NCBI GenBank assembly: GCA_020634315.1
Contig: JACKBV010000026.1
Location: 1 to 64,000, forward strand
Direction of reading: 5' to 3'
From: Ardenticatenaceae bacterium
Lineage (GTDB): Bacteria > Chloroflexota > Anaerolineae > Promineifilales > Promineifilaceae
Length of the DNA stretch: 64,000 bases
Shown: positions 26,375-36,400 of the stretch, piece by piece
Numbering within the stretch: position 1 is the stretch's first letter
Layout: the number at the start of each line of letters is the position of its first letter
Notes under the pieces: generated by a model
The model's input: only the letters and a program-made list of their open reading frames with translations
Database searches by the model: none
What the model was told of the DNA's origin: nothing
Made by a program: the position numbers and the translations under genes

Positions 26375-27364
26375 TCATCGTAGGCGAATGCGCGGGTCAA
26401 GGACAGCAAGCAGTAAATCCGAAATGAACGTACCAATTACAGTCAGGATACTAAGCAGCAAAATAAAGCCAGCAGCGACAAACATGTCTTGGGACTGGAG
26501 GGCACGATACAAAACAGGCCCAGAAGTGGGTAAGTTCAGCACAATAGCCACAATAACTTCCCCGGCTACCAGGTTTGGCAGCGTCCAGCCAATGGTGCTG
26601 ACAAAGGGGTTCAGGGCGTGCCGTACCGGATATTTGAGCAAAAGTCGAGTTTCCGACAATCCCTTTGCCCGTGCTGTCTCAACATACGGCTTATTCAACT
26701 CATCAAGCAAATTAGCACGCATGGTACGAATCAAGCCCGCTGTGCCACCCAGCCCAATCAAGATGGTGGGAATCCACAAATGCTTGAGCATGTCTACAAA
26801 CTTATCCCAACTCCACGCAGCATCGGCAAACTCTTGTGAGAACAGGCCAATCATGGCCTGACCGAGATACTTCTGACTGACAAATAAAAGAATAAGTGCT
26901 AACAAAAAACTAGGGACAGCCAGCCCAATAAATCCTAGAAACGTGAATATATAATCTCCAATCGAATATTTTCGGACGGCTGAATAAATCCCAATCGGTA
27001 AGGCAATCACCCAAACCAGAACAAAACTAGACATGGAGAGGGCAAAAGTCATTGGCATGCGCTCGGTGATCAATTCCACCGCATCGCGCTTGTAAACAAA
27101 CGAATATCCAAACTGACCTTTGAAGATAATGTTGGTGATCCACTTGCCATACTGGACATACATTGATTCGTTAAGACCATACAATTCACGGAGTTGCTCT
27201 GCGTATTCAGGTGTTAACTCCCTCCCTCCTTGTGAAACCATTTGGCTCATCAGGGTTGTTACATAATCCCCCGGAGGTAGTTGAATCACGGCAAAGGAGA
27301 TAATCGAAACCACCCATACCGTAAATAACATGGCAAGTGTGCGCCGGAATAGGAATTTCCACAT
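26375..27364 (-). CDS. ABC transporter permease (OppB/DppB type)
   Basis: The ATG at 27364 is preferred over an upstream GTG at 27397 because GAGG lies 8 nt before it and the protein then begins with MWKFLFRRTLAMLFTVWVVS, the normal OppB first helix. It has 329 residues and six helices, the LPPGDYV motif after helix 1 and the EAA loop ETARAKGLSETRLLLKYPVRHAL. It forms the channel with the OppC-type protein. Confidence 0.92.
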   Translation of the reverse strand: MWKFLFRRTLAMLFTVWVVSIISFAVIQLPPGDYVTTLMSQMVSQGGRELTPEYAEQLRELYGLNESMYVQYGKWITNIIFKGQFGYSFVYKRDAVELITERMPMTFALSMSSFVLVWVIALPIGIYSAVRKYSIGDYIFTFLGFIGLAVPSFLLALILLFVSQKYLGQAMIGLFSQEFADAAWSWDKFVDMLKHLWIPTILIGLGGTAGLIRTMRANLLDELNKPYVETARAKGLSETRLLLKYPVRHALNPFVSTIGWTLPNLVAGEVIVAIVLNLPTSGPVLYRALQSQDMFVAAGFILLLSILTVIGTFISDLLLAVLDPRIRLR

Positions 27365-27390
27365 ATCTTCGACCTCACGTTCTAAATCCA

Positions 27391-27440
27391 CTCCCACCCG
27401 CCTCGCAAAGAGCTGACCCTCATGCGTCGGCGGGTGGGAG
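27391..27440 (-). other. Stem-loop between binding-protein gene and permease gene
   Basis: A perfect 12-bp inverted repeat (CTCCCACCCGCC at 27391-27402, GGCGGGTGGGAG at 27429-27440) with a 26-nt loop lies just downstream of the solute-binding-protein stop. No T-run follows. Such hairpins commonly protect the abundant binding-protein message or partly stop transcription before the permeases. Confidence 0.6.
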
Positions 27441-27456
27441 AAGACAATAACACTAA

Positions 27457-29559
27457 TTACTCATCCAGAAGGAACCATTGTTCGGGGTACATAATCTTCT
27501 GGACACCCTCGTTCCAGCCGTCATACCAGACATCTGGGATGCCATGGAGGCGGACATGGAAGGGATAGTAGCCGGGGACTGGGCGAGCAATGCCGATTAC
27601 GTAGAAACGATCTTTCGCTTCTTGGAGCACTTCACGCATCAAAGCGATTTGTAGTTCCAGAGTCGGTTGCGCGACCACTTCTTCGTATTTGTCATAGGCA
27701 TCTTTGGCCCATTGTGGCGGTTCCACTTCGACGGTTTCACCGGTTGCGTCAGGTGTGCGCCATGCGGCCCACGCCTTGTCGAACACGAATCCACCCCACA
27801 GCGGGACGTAGTAACGTGGGTCAAGGAGTGGGGTGATACCCGCACCGCCTTCACCGGTGTAGATTGTGGCTTCAATCAGGTTCTTCTTGTTGTTTTCGTC
27901 GTATTGCGGGCCGGGCTGGGAATTCAGCACGACATCAACGCCAACTTCTTTCCAGTAGCCGATCAGCAATTCAGCCATTTGCACGTAGAAGGTGCCAAAG
28001 CCGAGGTCGTTCTGGACGGTCAGGATGATTTGCAATGGGTTGCCATCTGGGCCAAGGCGCATGCCATCGGCATCTTTGTCGGGCAATATCTTATCCAGGT
28101 GTTCGTTTGCCAGATCGACATCATATTCGACGTACTGCGTGTCCATGCCTTCAATATAGAAGGGGGAGTCGTTCACCGGTGCTACCTGGGCAGGTTCGCC
28201 TTGACCGGAGAAAATAATCTCGATGATCTCTGGGCGGTTAATGGCATACGACATACCAATGCGGAAGTCTAAACTGCCAAACACTTCGGCCTTGACGGTG
28301 TCGGAAACGGTCTGATTGAAATGAATGGAACTGACATTGGCACCATCAGAGAGGGGGTTGTTGATATAGAGCGGTTTGCCCTCGTCTAATGCATCATAGT
28401 ATAGGGTACGGTTTTCGTTACCTGGGTCTTTGACGAAATCGAGATCGCCATTCAACATAGCCAGGGTGCGGCTTTCGTTATCCTGGTAGGAAATGCCCAA
28501 AATGGAGTCGATGTAAGGCAATTGGTTTCCTTGCGCATCCACTTTCCAATAGTATGGATTGCGTTCCAGGCGCATTTGTGTGCCGGTGCCGAGCGGCTGA
28601 ACTGTAACCCAGGGGTACATGGAAGGATATTCTGGAACTTCGTACCAGCGGCTGGGCGATCCCCAGGTGTCGGGGCCTTTCTTGAAGAAGAGGGCTATCC
28701 AGTCGGTGACGGTTCCATCTGCGGCGACGAGTTCGTCTACGTTTTCATTGTATGTTTGATGGAACGTTTGCAAATAGTGCTTGGGATACATTGAGAAATA
28801 ACGACCTTGCCAGCCTGCCAGATTGTAGAGGAAGGTGCCGTATGGCGATGGGAAGGAGAACAGGACGGTGTAATCGTCAATTTTTTCGGCATGGAAATCG
28901 GCGGCCATGCCAGAGGGCAACCAGTCGGCAATCGGCCCGTCGGGGCTGATGTCGGTGTTCATCAAGACATCATCGATGTAGAACATGATGTCATCGGCGG
29001 TGTATGGTTCACCATCTGACCACCGGAGGCCTTTGCGCAGGTGGATGGTGTACTCTGTGGCATCGTCGTTGACTTCGATGTTTTCTGCCAGGTTGTATTC
29101 GATGCTGTTGGCATCGGGTGCCCAGCTTACCAGGTGTTCCCAGGCGGCTACCCAGAGGAATGCGCCCCATTCTGGGCTGGTGCCAACGAAGCCGACGCGC
29201 ATCTCGCCACCATAGATGCCTTCTTCTCCGGAGAGGGAGTCAATGACGCGGGGATTTTCGGGCAGGCGGTCGTCTACAGGGGGGAGTTCGCCCGCGCTGA
29301 CTTTGTCGGCGAGCATGGGGGATTCGTTGAATTTTGCATCGGGAACGGCCGTTGCTTCTGGCGCTGGCGTAGCAATAATTTGTGTCGGCTCAGCCTCAGG
29401 CGCTTCCGTCGCTTCCTCAGACGTTTGAGCCGCTTCATCAGGTTGTGTAACTTCTTCAGGTTCTGTTGCTTCCGGCGTAACTGTTTCAGTCTGAGAGCAG
29501 GCCGCTAGCAATAGACTTAGCACGACAATAATCGTAACAAACAATGGCAACTTACGCAT
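27457..29559 (-). CDS. Family-5 solute-binding lipoprotein of an Opp-type importer
   Basis: A 700-residue lipoprotein. The signal peptide ends in the lipobox LLAACS, followed by a Glu/Thr/Ala-rich linker of about 60 residues that tethers the domain. The SBP_bac_5 fold is recognisable from YTIHLRKGLRWSDGEPYTADDIMFYIDD and the two-lobe pattern. It is longer than peptide-binding OppA/DppA (about 540), as seen for family-5 proteins that bind oligosaccharides in Thermotoga-like bacteria (family knowledge). Placed after the glycosidases, it probably captures a plant-derived oligosaccharide. An AAGGAG ribosome-binding site lies just before the ATG. Confidence 0.9.
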   Translation of the reverse strand: MRKLPLFVTIIVVLSLLLAACSQTETVTPEATEPEEVTQPDEAAQTSEEATEAPEAEPTQIIATPAPEATAVPDAKFNESPMLADKVSAGELPPVDDRLPENPRVIDSLSGEEGIYGGEMRVGFVGTSPEWGAFLWVAAWEHLVSWAPDANSIEYNLAENIEVNDDATEYTIHLRKGLRWSDGEPYTADDIMFYIDDVLMNTDISPDGPIADWLPSGMAADFHAEKIDDYTVLFSFPSPYGTFLYNLAGWQGRYFSMYPKHYLQTFHQTYNENVDELVAADGTVTDWIALFFKKGPDTWGSPSRWYEVPEYPSMYPWVTVQPLGTGTQMRLERNPYYWKVDAQGNQLPYIDSILGISYQDNESRTLAMLNGDLDFVKDPGNENRTLYYDALDEGKPLYINNPLSDGANVSSIHFNQTVSDTVKAEVFGSLDFRIGMSYAINRPEIIEIIFSGQGEPAQVAPVNDSPFYIEGMDTQYVEYDVDLANEHLDKILPDKDADGMRLGPDGNPLQIILTVQNDLGFGTFYVQMAELLIGYWKEVGVDVVLNSQPGPQYDENNKKNLIEATIYTGEGGAGITPLLDPRYYVPLWGGFVFDKAWAAWRTPDATGETVEVEPPQWAKDAYDKYEEVVAQPTLELQIALMREVLQEAKDRFYVIGIARPVPGYYPFHVRLHGIPDVWYDGWNEGVQKIMYPEQWFLLDE

Positions 29560-29812
29560 TTTCTTCTCCTTAATTATGGGAATGAGGGTTCATATTTTTT
29601 TACTGAATAATGAAATAGGTCATGATGAGGTTCGATGTCACCTCCTTTCTCTCCTTCAAGAGACCTGGGTGTTCGGTAAACCGCAGAAAGTTTTCGGATA
29701 ACCGACACGCCCCAATCTGCGGTTTCCTTCAAGGAATCGGCAAGGTTTCGCGTGATTTATTTCTGAAAATTTCTTGCCGATTACCTCACTGCGGAACATA
29801 AAAAATAAAAAA
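29560..29812 (-). other. Structured intergenic region upstream of the binding-protein gene
   Basis: Two perfect 10-bp inverted repeats follow each other: AAACCGCAGA/TCTGCGGTTT (29678-29687 with 29716-29725) and AATCGGCAAG/CTTGCCGATT (29735-29744 with 29773-29782). They lie between the alpha-xylosidase stop and the importer. They may attenuate transcription from the upstream genes; no T-run follows either. The importer may have its own promoter in the AT-rich 29580-29640 stretch, but I could not place it. Confidence 0.45.
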
Positions 29813-32146
29813 TTAGGACTCGTTATCCAGCCAAATTTGAACCTGCGTGCTCTCCTGCAAGGGGATGATTAGCACCCCTTGCGGGCTGTGTTCGATGGTG
29901 GCATTTTCGGCTGAAGCAACCGCTGCCATCCCAACAAGCAACAACTGCCAACGCTTTGCCGCCCCTGCACACGTGGCTGTAATTTGCTGACCGTCACGGC
30001 TGATGGTGAATGTTTCTGCAACTTCGCCCGTAACTGAAGGGATAATCGTCTTGACTGGCTTCCCATCAGCTAACTCGTACACATGCAACGTGACACCATC
30101 ACCATAGTCATAATCTGGTCGATCTGCACGATTACCAAAGGCAATCACGGAGTTTGGTCGCACGAGCAGCGGCAGGCTCATAAAATCATGTGTCTCATGC
30201 ACCCAACCTGGCCCTTCCACAACCATGCCGGTTAAGAAATTAGTCCAGCGACCCGCGGGCACATAATAGGTCACGCTTCCTTGCTCAGAGAAAACGGGCG
30301 CTACCAGCAACGAGTCGCCCAACATATACTGCCGATCCAGGTAATCACAAGCGGGATCGTCTGGAAACTCCAACAGCATTGCCCGCATCAATGGCGTGCC
30401 TTTCTGCGCGGCTTCAAGGGCATGGGCGTAAATGTATGGCATCAATTGGCACTTGAGCTGCGTAAATTGCCGCAGGACGTCCGACGATTCCTCATCAAAT
30501 AACCAGGGAACTCGATAGGAAGTTTCCCCGTGCAGTCGGCTGTGAGACGAGAGCAGGCCAAAGGCAATCCAACGCTTGTAAATCGCGGCCGAGGGGGTGC
30601 CTGTAAATCCCCCAATATCATGGCTCCAAAAGCCAAACCCCGATAAGCCCAATGACAAACCGCCGCGCAAGCTTTCTGCCATCGCGGCAAAGGAAGCCTC
30701 GCAGTCGCCGCCCCAATGAACGGGGAATTTCTGGCTGCCGACCGTGGCCGAGCGGGCAAATACGACTGCCTCGCCTGCGCCGCGCCGCTTGCGCAGCAAT
30801 TCAAATACCGTTTGGTTATAGAGGTAGGGGTAATAATTGTGCATACGCAGGGAGTCGGAGCCGTCGTGATACACAACATCGGTTGGAATGCGTTCGCCAA
30901 AGTCGGTCTTGAAACAATCTGCGCCCATATCTAAGAGCGCATCAAGTTTGTCGGTGAACCATTGCCGGGCATCGGGATTGGTGAAATCTACAATGCCCAT
31001 GCCTGGCTGCCACATGTTTGTTTGCCAGGGGGTTCCGGCTGGCGTTTTGAGCAGGTATCCATGCTGGCTGCCTTCCGCAAATAGCGGGGAACGTTGGGCG
31101 ATATAGGGATTGATCCAGAGCGAAATGTGCAAACCGCGCTCTTTTAGGCGGTGGAGCATACCGGCCGGATCAGGAAATGCCTGCTCGTCCCAGGTGAAAT
31201 CACACCAGTGGTATGCTTTCATCCAGAAGCAGTCGAAGTGAAAAACATGGAGTGGCAAGTCGCGCTCGGCCATGCCCTGAATGAAACTTGTGACGGTTTC
31301 TTCGTTGTATGGCGTGGTGAAGGATGTCGACAGCCACAGGCCAAATGACCAGGGTGGGGGTAGAAACGGCCGTCCCGTCAAAGCCGTATATTTTTCAAGA
31401 ATTTCCTTTGGTGTCGGGCCGTAAATGACAAAATATTCCAGAGAGTGACCGGCGACACTAAACTGCACACGCGACACATTTTCCGACCCAATTTCAAAAG
31501 ACACCATTTCCGGATGATTGACAAAAATGCCATAGCCGCGATTGGTCAGATAAAACGGCACATTCTTGTAAGCCTGATCACTGTTGGTTCCCCCATCACG
31601 ATTCCAGACATCAACTACTTGCCCATTTTTGACAAAAGGGGTGAAGCGTTCGCCCAGGCCATAGACACATTCCCCAATGTCCAGAGTAAGCTGTTCATGT
31701 ATATAATGCTCGTCATCTACCTCAATGATCCCCATCCCTTTGAGGCCGCTGCTGGTGAGCAGATGGTCATCGGCGATGAAATCCACTCGCCACGCCTCTG
31801 CACAGCGGGGTACGCGTACCGTCAAATGATCACTGGTGAGCGAGACGGCATCATCTGCATCACATATCTCGGCACGGGTTGTGCCGTCAGTTGATAAATT
31901 AAAATGGGGTGCCTGGGCGGGTTGCCCTGCCATGTGGGTCAGTTTGGTTCGGATCACATCTGGCAAGGGGGTCGAAAATTCAACCGTCAGCACCGTGCTG
32001 TCCACCATATCGCCGCGGTGCAAGACCGGTTTTGTCGGTGCATAGACGGTAAATGCGTCACGGCTGGTTACAATGTCATAAACTTGCGTCGGGTAAAACG
32101 CCTGAACACCTTTACGCTTTGACCAGTAACCATCCGTGAATTTCAT
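29813..32146 (-). CDS. yicI: GH31 alpha-xylosidase, YicI type
   Basis: The ATG at 32146 overlaps the lacI stop (ATGA) and starts MKFTDGYWSKRKGVQAFYPT, the typical YicI beginning; 777 residues against 772 for E. coli YicI. Catalytic motifs match: nucleophile Asp415 in FKTDFGERIPTDV and acid/base Asp481 in HWGGDCEASFAAMAESLRGG, then SGFGFWSHDIGGF. The enzyme removes alpha-1,6-xylose from the non-reducing end of xyloglucan oligosaccharides or isoprimeverose. No signal peptide, so it acts in the cytoplasm after import. Translational coupling to the LacI regulator ties its expression to sugar sensing. Confidence 0.95.
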   Translation of the reverse strand: MKFTDGYWSKRKGVQAFYPTQVYDIVTSRDAFTVYAPTKPVLHRGDMVDSTVLTVEFSTPLPDVIRTKLTHMAGQPAQAPHFNLSTDGTTRAEICDADDAVSLTSDHLTVRVPRCAEAWRVDFIADDHLLTSSGLKGMGIIEVDDEHYIHEQLTLDIGECVYGLGERFTPFVKNGQVVDVWNRDGGTNSDQAYKNVPFYLTNRGYGIFVNHPEMVSFEIGSENVSRVQFSVAGHSLEYFVIYGPTPKEILEKYTALTGRPFLPPPWSFGLWLSTSFTTPYNEETVTSFIQGMAERDLPLHVFHFDCFWMKAYHWCDFTWDEQAFPDPAGMLHRLKERGLHISLWINPYIAQRSPLFAEGSQHGYLLKTPAGTPWQTNMWQPGMGIVDFTNPDARQWFTDKLDALLDMGADCFKTDFGERIPTDVVYHDGSDSLRMHNYYPYLYNQTVFELLRKRRGAGEAVVFARSATVGSQKFPVHWGGDCEASFAAMAESLRGGLSLGLSGFGFWSHDIGGFTGTPSAAIYKRWIAFGLLSSHSRLHGETSYRVPWLFDEESSDVLRQFTQLKCQLMPYIYAHALEAAQKGTPLMRAMLLEFPDDPACDYLDRQYMLGDSLLVAPVFSEQGSVTYYVPAGRWTNFLTGMVVEGPGWVHETHDFMSLPLLVRPNSVIAFGNRADRPDYDYGDGVTLHVYELADGKPVKTIIPSVTGEVAETFTISRDGQQITATCAGAAKRWQLLLVGMAAVASAENATIEHSPQGVLIIPLQESTQVQIWLDNES

Positions 32147-33189
32147 TGGTCTTCTACCTGTTTGCTCGATTGGATGCGACGGCACGGGCCAGAGCTATCC
32201 CGTACAACAAGACGGCACGGCAGCAGCATTTGGGATGCGTTTTGTGCCTGGCCTTCCAACTGCTGAATCAATAATTCCACTCCCAGGCGTCCTAATTCGG
32301 CCGTTGGCGGATCCATTGTCGTCAGCGGCGGAACCATCATCTCGGCGGCGCGGGCTGATGAGACAACGGACATCAGCGAAAAATCGTCAGGAATGCGCCA
32401 GCCCCGTTCTGCAATCGCCTGCATAATTCCCGGAATTGTGCGGTCATTCATGGCTACCAGGGCTGTGAGATCGGGGTGTGCGGTCAATAAATCGTTAAAC
32501 GCTTCCCATCCGGCCAATGGCGTAGCCCGGCAAAACCGGGTAACGCCTGTCAGCTCCATCGTTTCCACTACTTGTGCAAACCTTGTGTGCGCACGAACGG
32601 CCGGCCCATAGCCTGCGTCAAATTCCGCCTGGGAATGGTTCAAAAAGGCAATGTTTGTATGGCCTAGTTCGGCTAAATATTGCACCGCCTCTTTGATGGT
32701 TTGCTCAAAATGGATGTCCACATAGCTGATGTCGTCGGTATCGGCACACCGCCCGATCATGGTGAAGGGGAAGGATATTTCGCGCAGCATGTTGACATGG
32801 TTGTCATCCAAATGCACTTCCATGACGACTACGCCATCGACCAAACCCTGCTGCGTGAAGCGGCGGAGTTCCTCCGGATCATTCATTTCTGATGACCACA
32901 GCACCAAATGGTAGCCATTTTCTTTTGCGGCATCTGCGGCGCTGGTGACAAATTCGAGTTCGGTAATTCCTAAACCCCGTTCTGGAGCGGCGAAGAGGAG
33001 GGCGATAATGCGACTGCGTTTGCTGGCAAGTCCTCGCGCCAGAGCATTGGGCCGATAGCCAAGCTCATCCATGGCCGCAAAAATACGCTGGCGTGTTTCC
33101 TCAGAAATAGGCCGCGTACCATTAATAGCATACGAGACGGTGCTAACTGCAACATTGGCACGTTTGGCTACGTCAGCGATTGTGGGCAA
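32143..33189 (-). CDS. LacI-family transcriptional regulator
   Basis: A 348-residue repressor starting at a TTG (33189) with GGGAGATAGG just upstream. The LacI HTH is PTIADVAKRANVAVSTVSYA, with hinge helix NALARGLAS. The rest is a periplasmic-binding-like sensor domain (RIIALLFAAPERG… to LGVELLIQQLEG). Three tandem operator-like repeats lie 36-75 bp upstream, pointing to autoregulation and control of the coupled alpha-xylosidase. The effector is presumably a sugar released from the imported oligosaccharide. Confidence 0.93.
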   Translation of the reverse strand: MPTIADVAKRANVAVSTVSYAINGTRPISEETRQRIFAAMDELGYRPNALARGLASKRSRIIALLFAAPERGLGITELEFVTSAADAAKENGYHLVLWSSEMNDPEELRRFTQQGLVDGVVVMEVHLDDNHVNMLREISFPFTMIGRCADTDDISYVDIHFEQTIKEAVQYLAELGHTNIAFLNHSQAEFDAGYGPAVRAHTRFAQVVETMELTGVTRFCRATPLAGWEAFNDLLTAHPDLTALVAMNDRTIPGIMQAIAERGWRIPDDFSLMSVVSSARAAEMMVPPLTTMDPPTAELGRLGVELLIQQLEGQAQNASQMLLPCRLVVRDSSGPCRRIQSSKQVEDQ

Positions 33190-33224
33190 GACCTATCTCC
33201 CGTGAAAAACAAGAATCGAAATCA

Positions 33225-33264
33225 TCGAAACGCTTTGTCGAAACGTTTAGTCGAAACGCTTCGA
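33225..33264. promoter_or_regulatory. Three tandem LacI-type operators
   Basis: TCGAAACG occurs at 33225, 33238 and 33251, exactly 13 bp apart. Each is followed by a half-complement (CTTTG, TTTAG, CTTCGA), and the last unit, TCGAAACGCTTCGA, is a 14-bp palindrome with one mismatched pair and a central CG, as in LacI/PurR-family sites. It is upstream of lacI on the minus strand. Confidence 0.75.
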
Positions 33265-33361
33265 TAAAGATTAACGGAAGATTAACATACTCGCAAATCG
33301 AAGTCAATATGAAAATTAGATAAGAATGTGACGGGTGCTGGCGCGAAAGTGCAGAAATGAA

Positions 33362-33394
33362 AAAGGGCAGGTCTGCTGACGACACCTGCCCTTT
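33362..33394 (-). terminator. Intrinsic terminator after the GH29-GH3 gene
   Basis: An 11-bp perfect stem (AAAGGGCAGGT 33362-33372, ACCTGCCCTTT 33384-33394) with an 11-nt loop. On the minus strand it ends in a T5 run. It separates the glycosidase pair from the lacI-yicI unit. Confidence 0.75.
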
Positions 33395-33441
33395 GCCAGG
33401 GGAATTGGGAAATGGTTTCTCGTCGCCGAGTTGGGGATTTT

Positions 33442-36400
33442 CTACATGGAAACGGCGATTGTTTTTCTCAGTGGCAAATCTTGATCTGCTGATGAACTGC
33501 CCATCATCACTTGAATATCTCCTTCTTCAACGACCCAGGCTTGTTTGCTTGTGTGCCAATACGCCAGGTCATGCCCGGTGATGGTCAGTGTGACAGTTTG
33601 CGTTTCTCCGGGGGCAATGGCGACGCGCTTGAAGGCTTTCAATGCTTTGTCGGGTCTTTGCACGGCCGAATCCAAATGTCGCACATACAACTGCACGACT
33701 TCTTCGCCGGCGCGTGTACCAGTGTTTTTGACATCGACGGTTACGGTGAGCGTATCTTTGGCGGTCATTGCCTCGGAACTGGTTTGCAGGTTGGCGTAAG
33801 CAAAGGTGGTGTAGCTCAGGCCATAGCCAAAGGGATACAAGGGCGTGTCCTTGAAGTACATGTAGGTGCGGTTGTTGCGGATGTTGTAATCCATTAATGG
33901 CGGCACCTGGTCAAGGGATTGCGGCCAGGTCTGGACTAAGCGCCCGGCGGGGTTGTAGTCACCAAAGAGGACATCGGCCAGGGCATTGCCCATTTCCTGG
34001 CTGTTGTGGGTCATGTGCAGGATGGCGGGAATATTTTCTTGTGCCCATTGGATGGCGTAGGGGAAGCTGGATAGCAGGACGACGATGGTACGGGGATTGG
34101 CTGCATAAACTTGCTGAATCAAGCTTTCTTCTTGTGGTTCGAGTGTGATGGTTCGCCGGTCTATTCCCTCTCGGCCTTCGCTTGGGTAACGGGGGACGGC
34201 CCAACCCAGGTTGCCACAAACGGGGTGGTTGCCGACGAGGACAATGGCAACATCGGCGGAGCGGGCGAGGGAAACGGCCGTTTCCCCTTCATTATCTATC
34301 GCATAATCAACAACAACATCGTCCCCAACCTTATTGCGAATTCCCGCCAGCGGCGTCACTGTGTAAGGCGGCGTGCCGCTGTACCAATCCAAAAGCACAT
34401 CGTCCGCGTACTGCCCAATCACGGCAATGCGTTTGACTTGATTGAGATTCAAAGGCAGCTGCTGATTTTCATTTTTGAGCAAAACAATAGATTTCTGGGT
34501 CACCAATCGCGCCAGAGAGCGGTGCGCTTCCGTTGTCCAGGGAGCTTCACTGCCTACCTGCGCGTAGGGAACATTTTCCGGCGGATCAAAGATGCCCAAC
34601 CGGATCATCATGCGGAGATTCCCGCGCAGCGCTTGGTCGATGTCGGCCATCGTCAGTAAGTTATCAGCCAATGCGTCTGTCACGCCGCTGGGGTACAAAT
34701 TGTCCAGAAACTGGGTGATGCCCGCCTTAATGCAAGCCGCGGTCGCTTCCTTGTTGTTGGGATAGGCATGATGTTCTGACACCAACAGGCCCAATGCCCC
34801 GCCATCGGTGCAGATGATGCCATCGACGCCCCACTCTTTGACGGTGATCTCCTTCACAACGGGATGGATAATGCAGGGAATGCCATTATAGGCGTTGTAA
34901 GCGGTCATGTAGCAGGCGGCACCGCTTGCAAACCCCATGCGAAACGGCACTGAGTAATATTCGCGAAAGTCACGCTCATCAAAATCGGAAGAAGAGTGGC
35001 CGCGTGTGTCTTCGTTGCTGTTTGCCAAAAAATGCTTGAGAAGGGCGGCGGCACGCAAATATTGAGGATGATCTCCCTGAAGGCCGCGCACAAAGGCAGC
35101 GGTTAGTGTGCCGTTGAGATAAGCATCCTCGCCATAACATTCTTCGGTGCGTCCCCAACGCGGGTCACGGCCCAGGTCAGCATTGGGAGCGCGAACCACC
35201 AGCCCGCCACGGTTGAAACGGTGATAAATATAACGAAACTCAATCGCTTCCGCTTCGGCCGCTTGTCTGACAATTTCCGGATCCCACGTTTCGCCCAGGC
35301 CAATGGCCTGGCAGAATTGCGTGGTCGGGATGGGGCTTTTATCACCATCCCATTGGCTCCACTCGGCCGGGCCACCCATCGCTGCGCCATGATACCCTTC
35401 TACCTGGCCGGCCGTTTGCAAGCCCAGGCGGGCGATGGTTTGGGATGAGTTGTCGAGCAGTAAAATCTTTTCGGTTGGTGTTAACAAAGTTAGCAGGTTG
35501 TCGATTCTGGTTTCGATGGGCAGGTCTGGGTCTTGGAATGGATAGAGGCTGCTGCGAGCAGCGGATGTAGTGGATTGAGACATGAGATTATTCCTTGTGG
35601 TTAGCGCCAGTGTCGTTATCGTCAGCGGAAAATCATCCGCAGGGATGGCAAAGGCAATCACTGAATCGTAGGGATTGGGGGCTTGGGTTGGCAGGTAGAG
35701 GACAATTCCCTCATCTGCCAATGAATAGCTCAATGAAATTTCTGGGGTGTCAACCAGGTAAATGCGTTGCAGATTTTCGATGTGTGGCATGGCGAGCTGT
35801 CCGTTGGTAGGCCAGTCGAACACGTGCGCATACAGGCATCCCGGTTTTTGTGTATAGCGTCCCCATGTCGGGGTTTGGGGGAAGGGGCTGGCAACGGTGC
35901 CATAGATGCTTTCGCTGTAAAGTGCCATCCAATGGGCGATGGCGTTTAGGCGTTCGCTGCTTTCCTGGGGGATGGTGCCATCTGCTTTTGGCCCAATATT
36001 CAGCAAGAAATTGCCCCCTTTGGAGACAATATCGACGAGATTTTGAATGAGGGTTTCGGTGGACTTCCAGTCATTGTCAGTGGCGTGATAGCCCCAATTG
36101 CCATTCATGGTCATGCAGGTTTCCCAGTCATAGGGCAGTCCCGTGGCCGGGATGTACTGCTCTGGCGAGCGAAAGTCACCCAGCCCACAATCCCGTTTGA
36201 CGCGTTCGTTGATGATGAGGTCTGGTTTAAGCACGCGCAAGTAGCGGTAGAGTGCCGCGCCATCTGCTTCGGTCCACCACCAATCGCTTCCGCCCCAATC
36301 GCCATCAAACCAGAGCACGGCGGGATCGTAGCGCTCGATTAGTTCGCGCAGCTGCTCTTTCATTTCGGAGATGTATGGGTCTTTCCACTCTGGTTGGATG

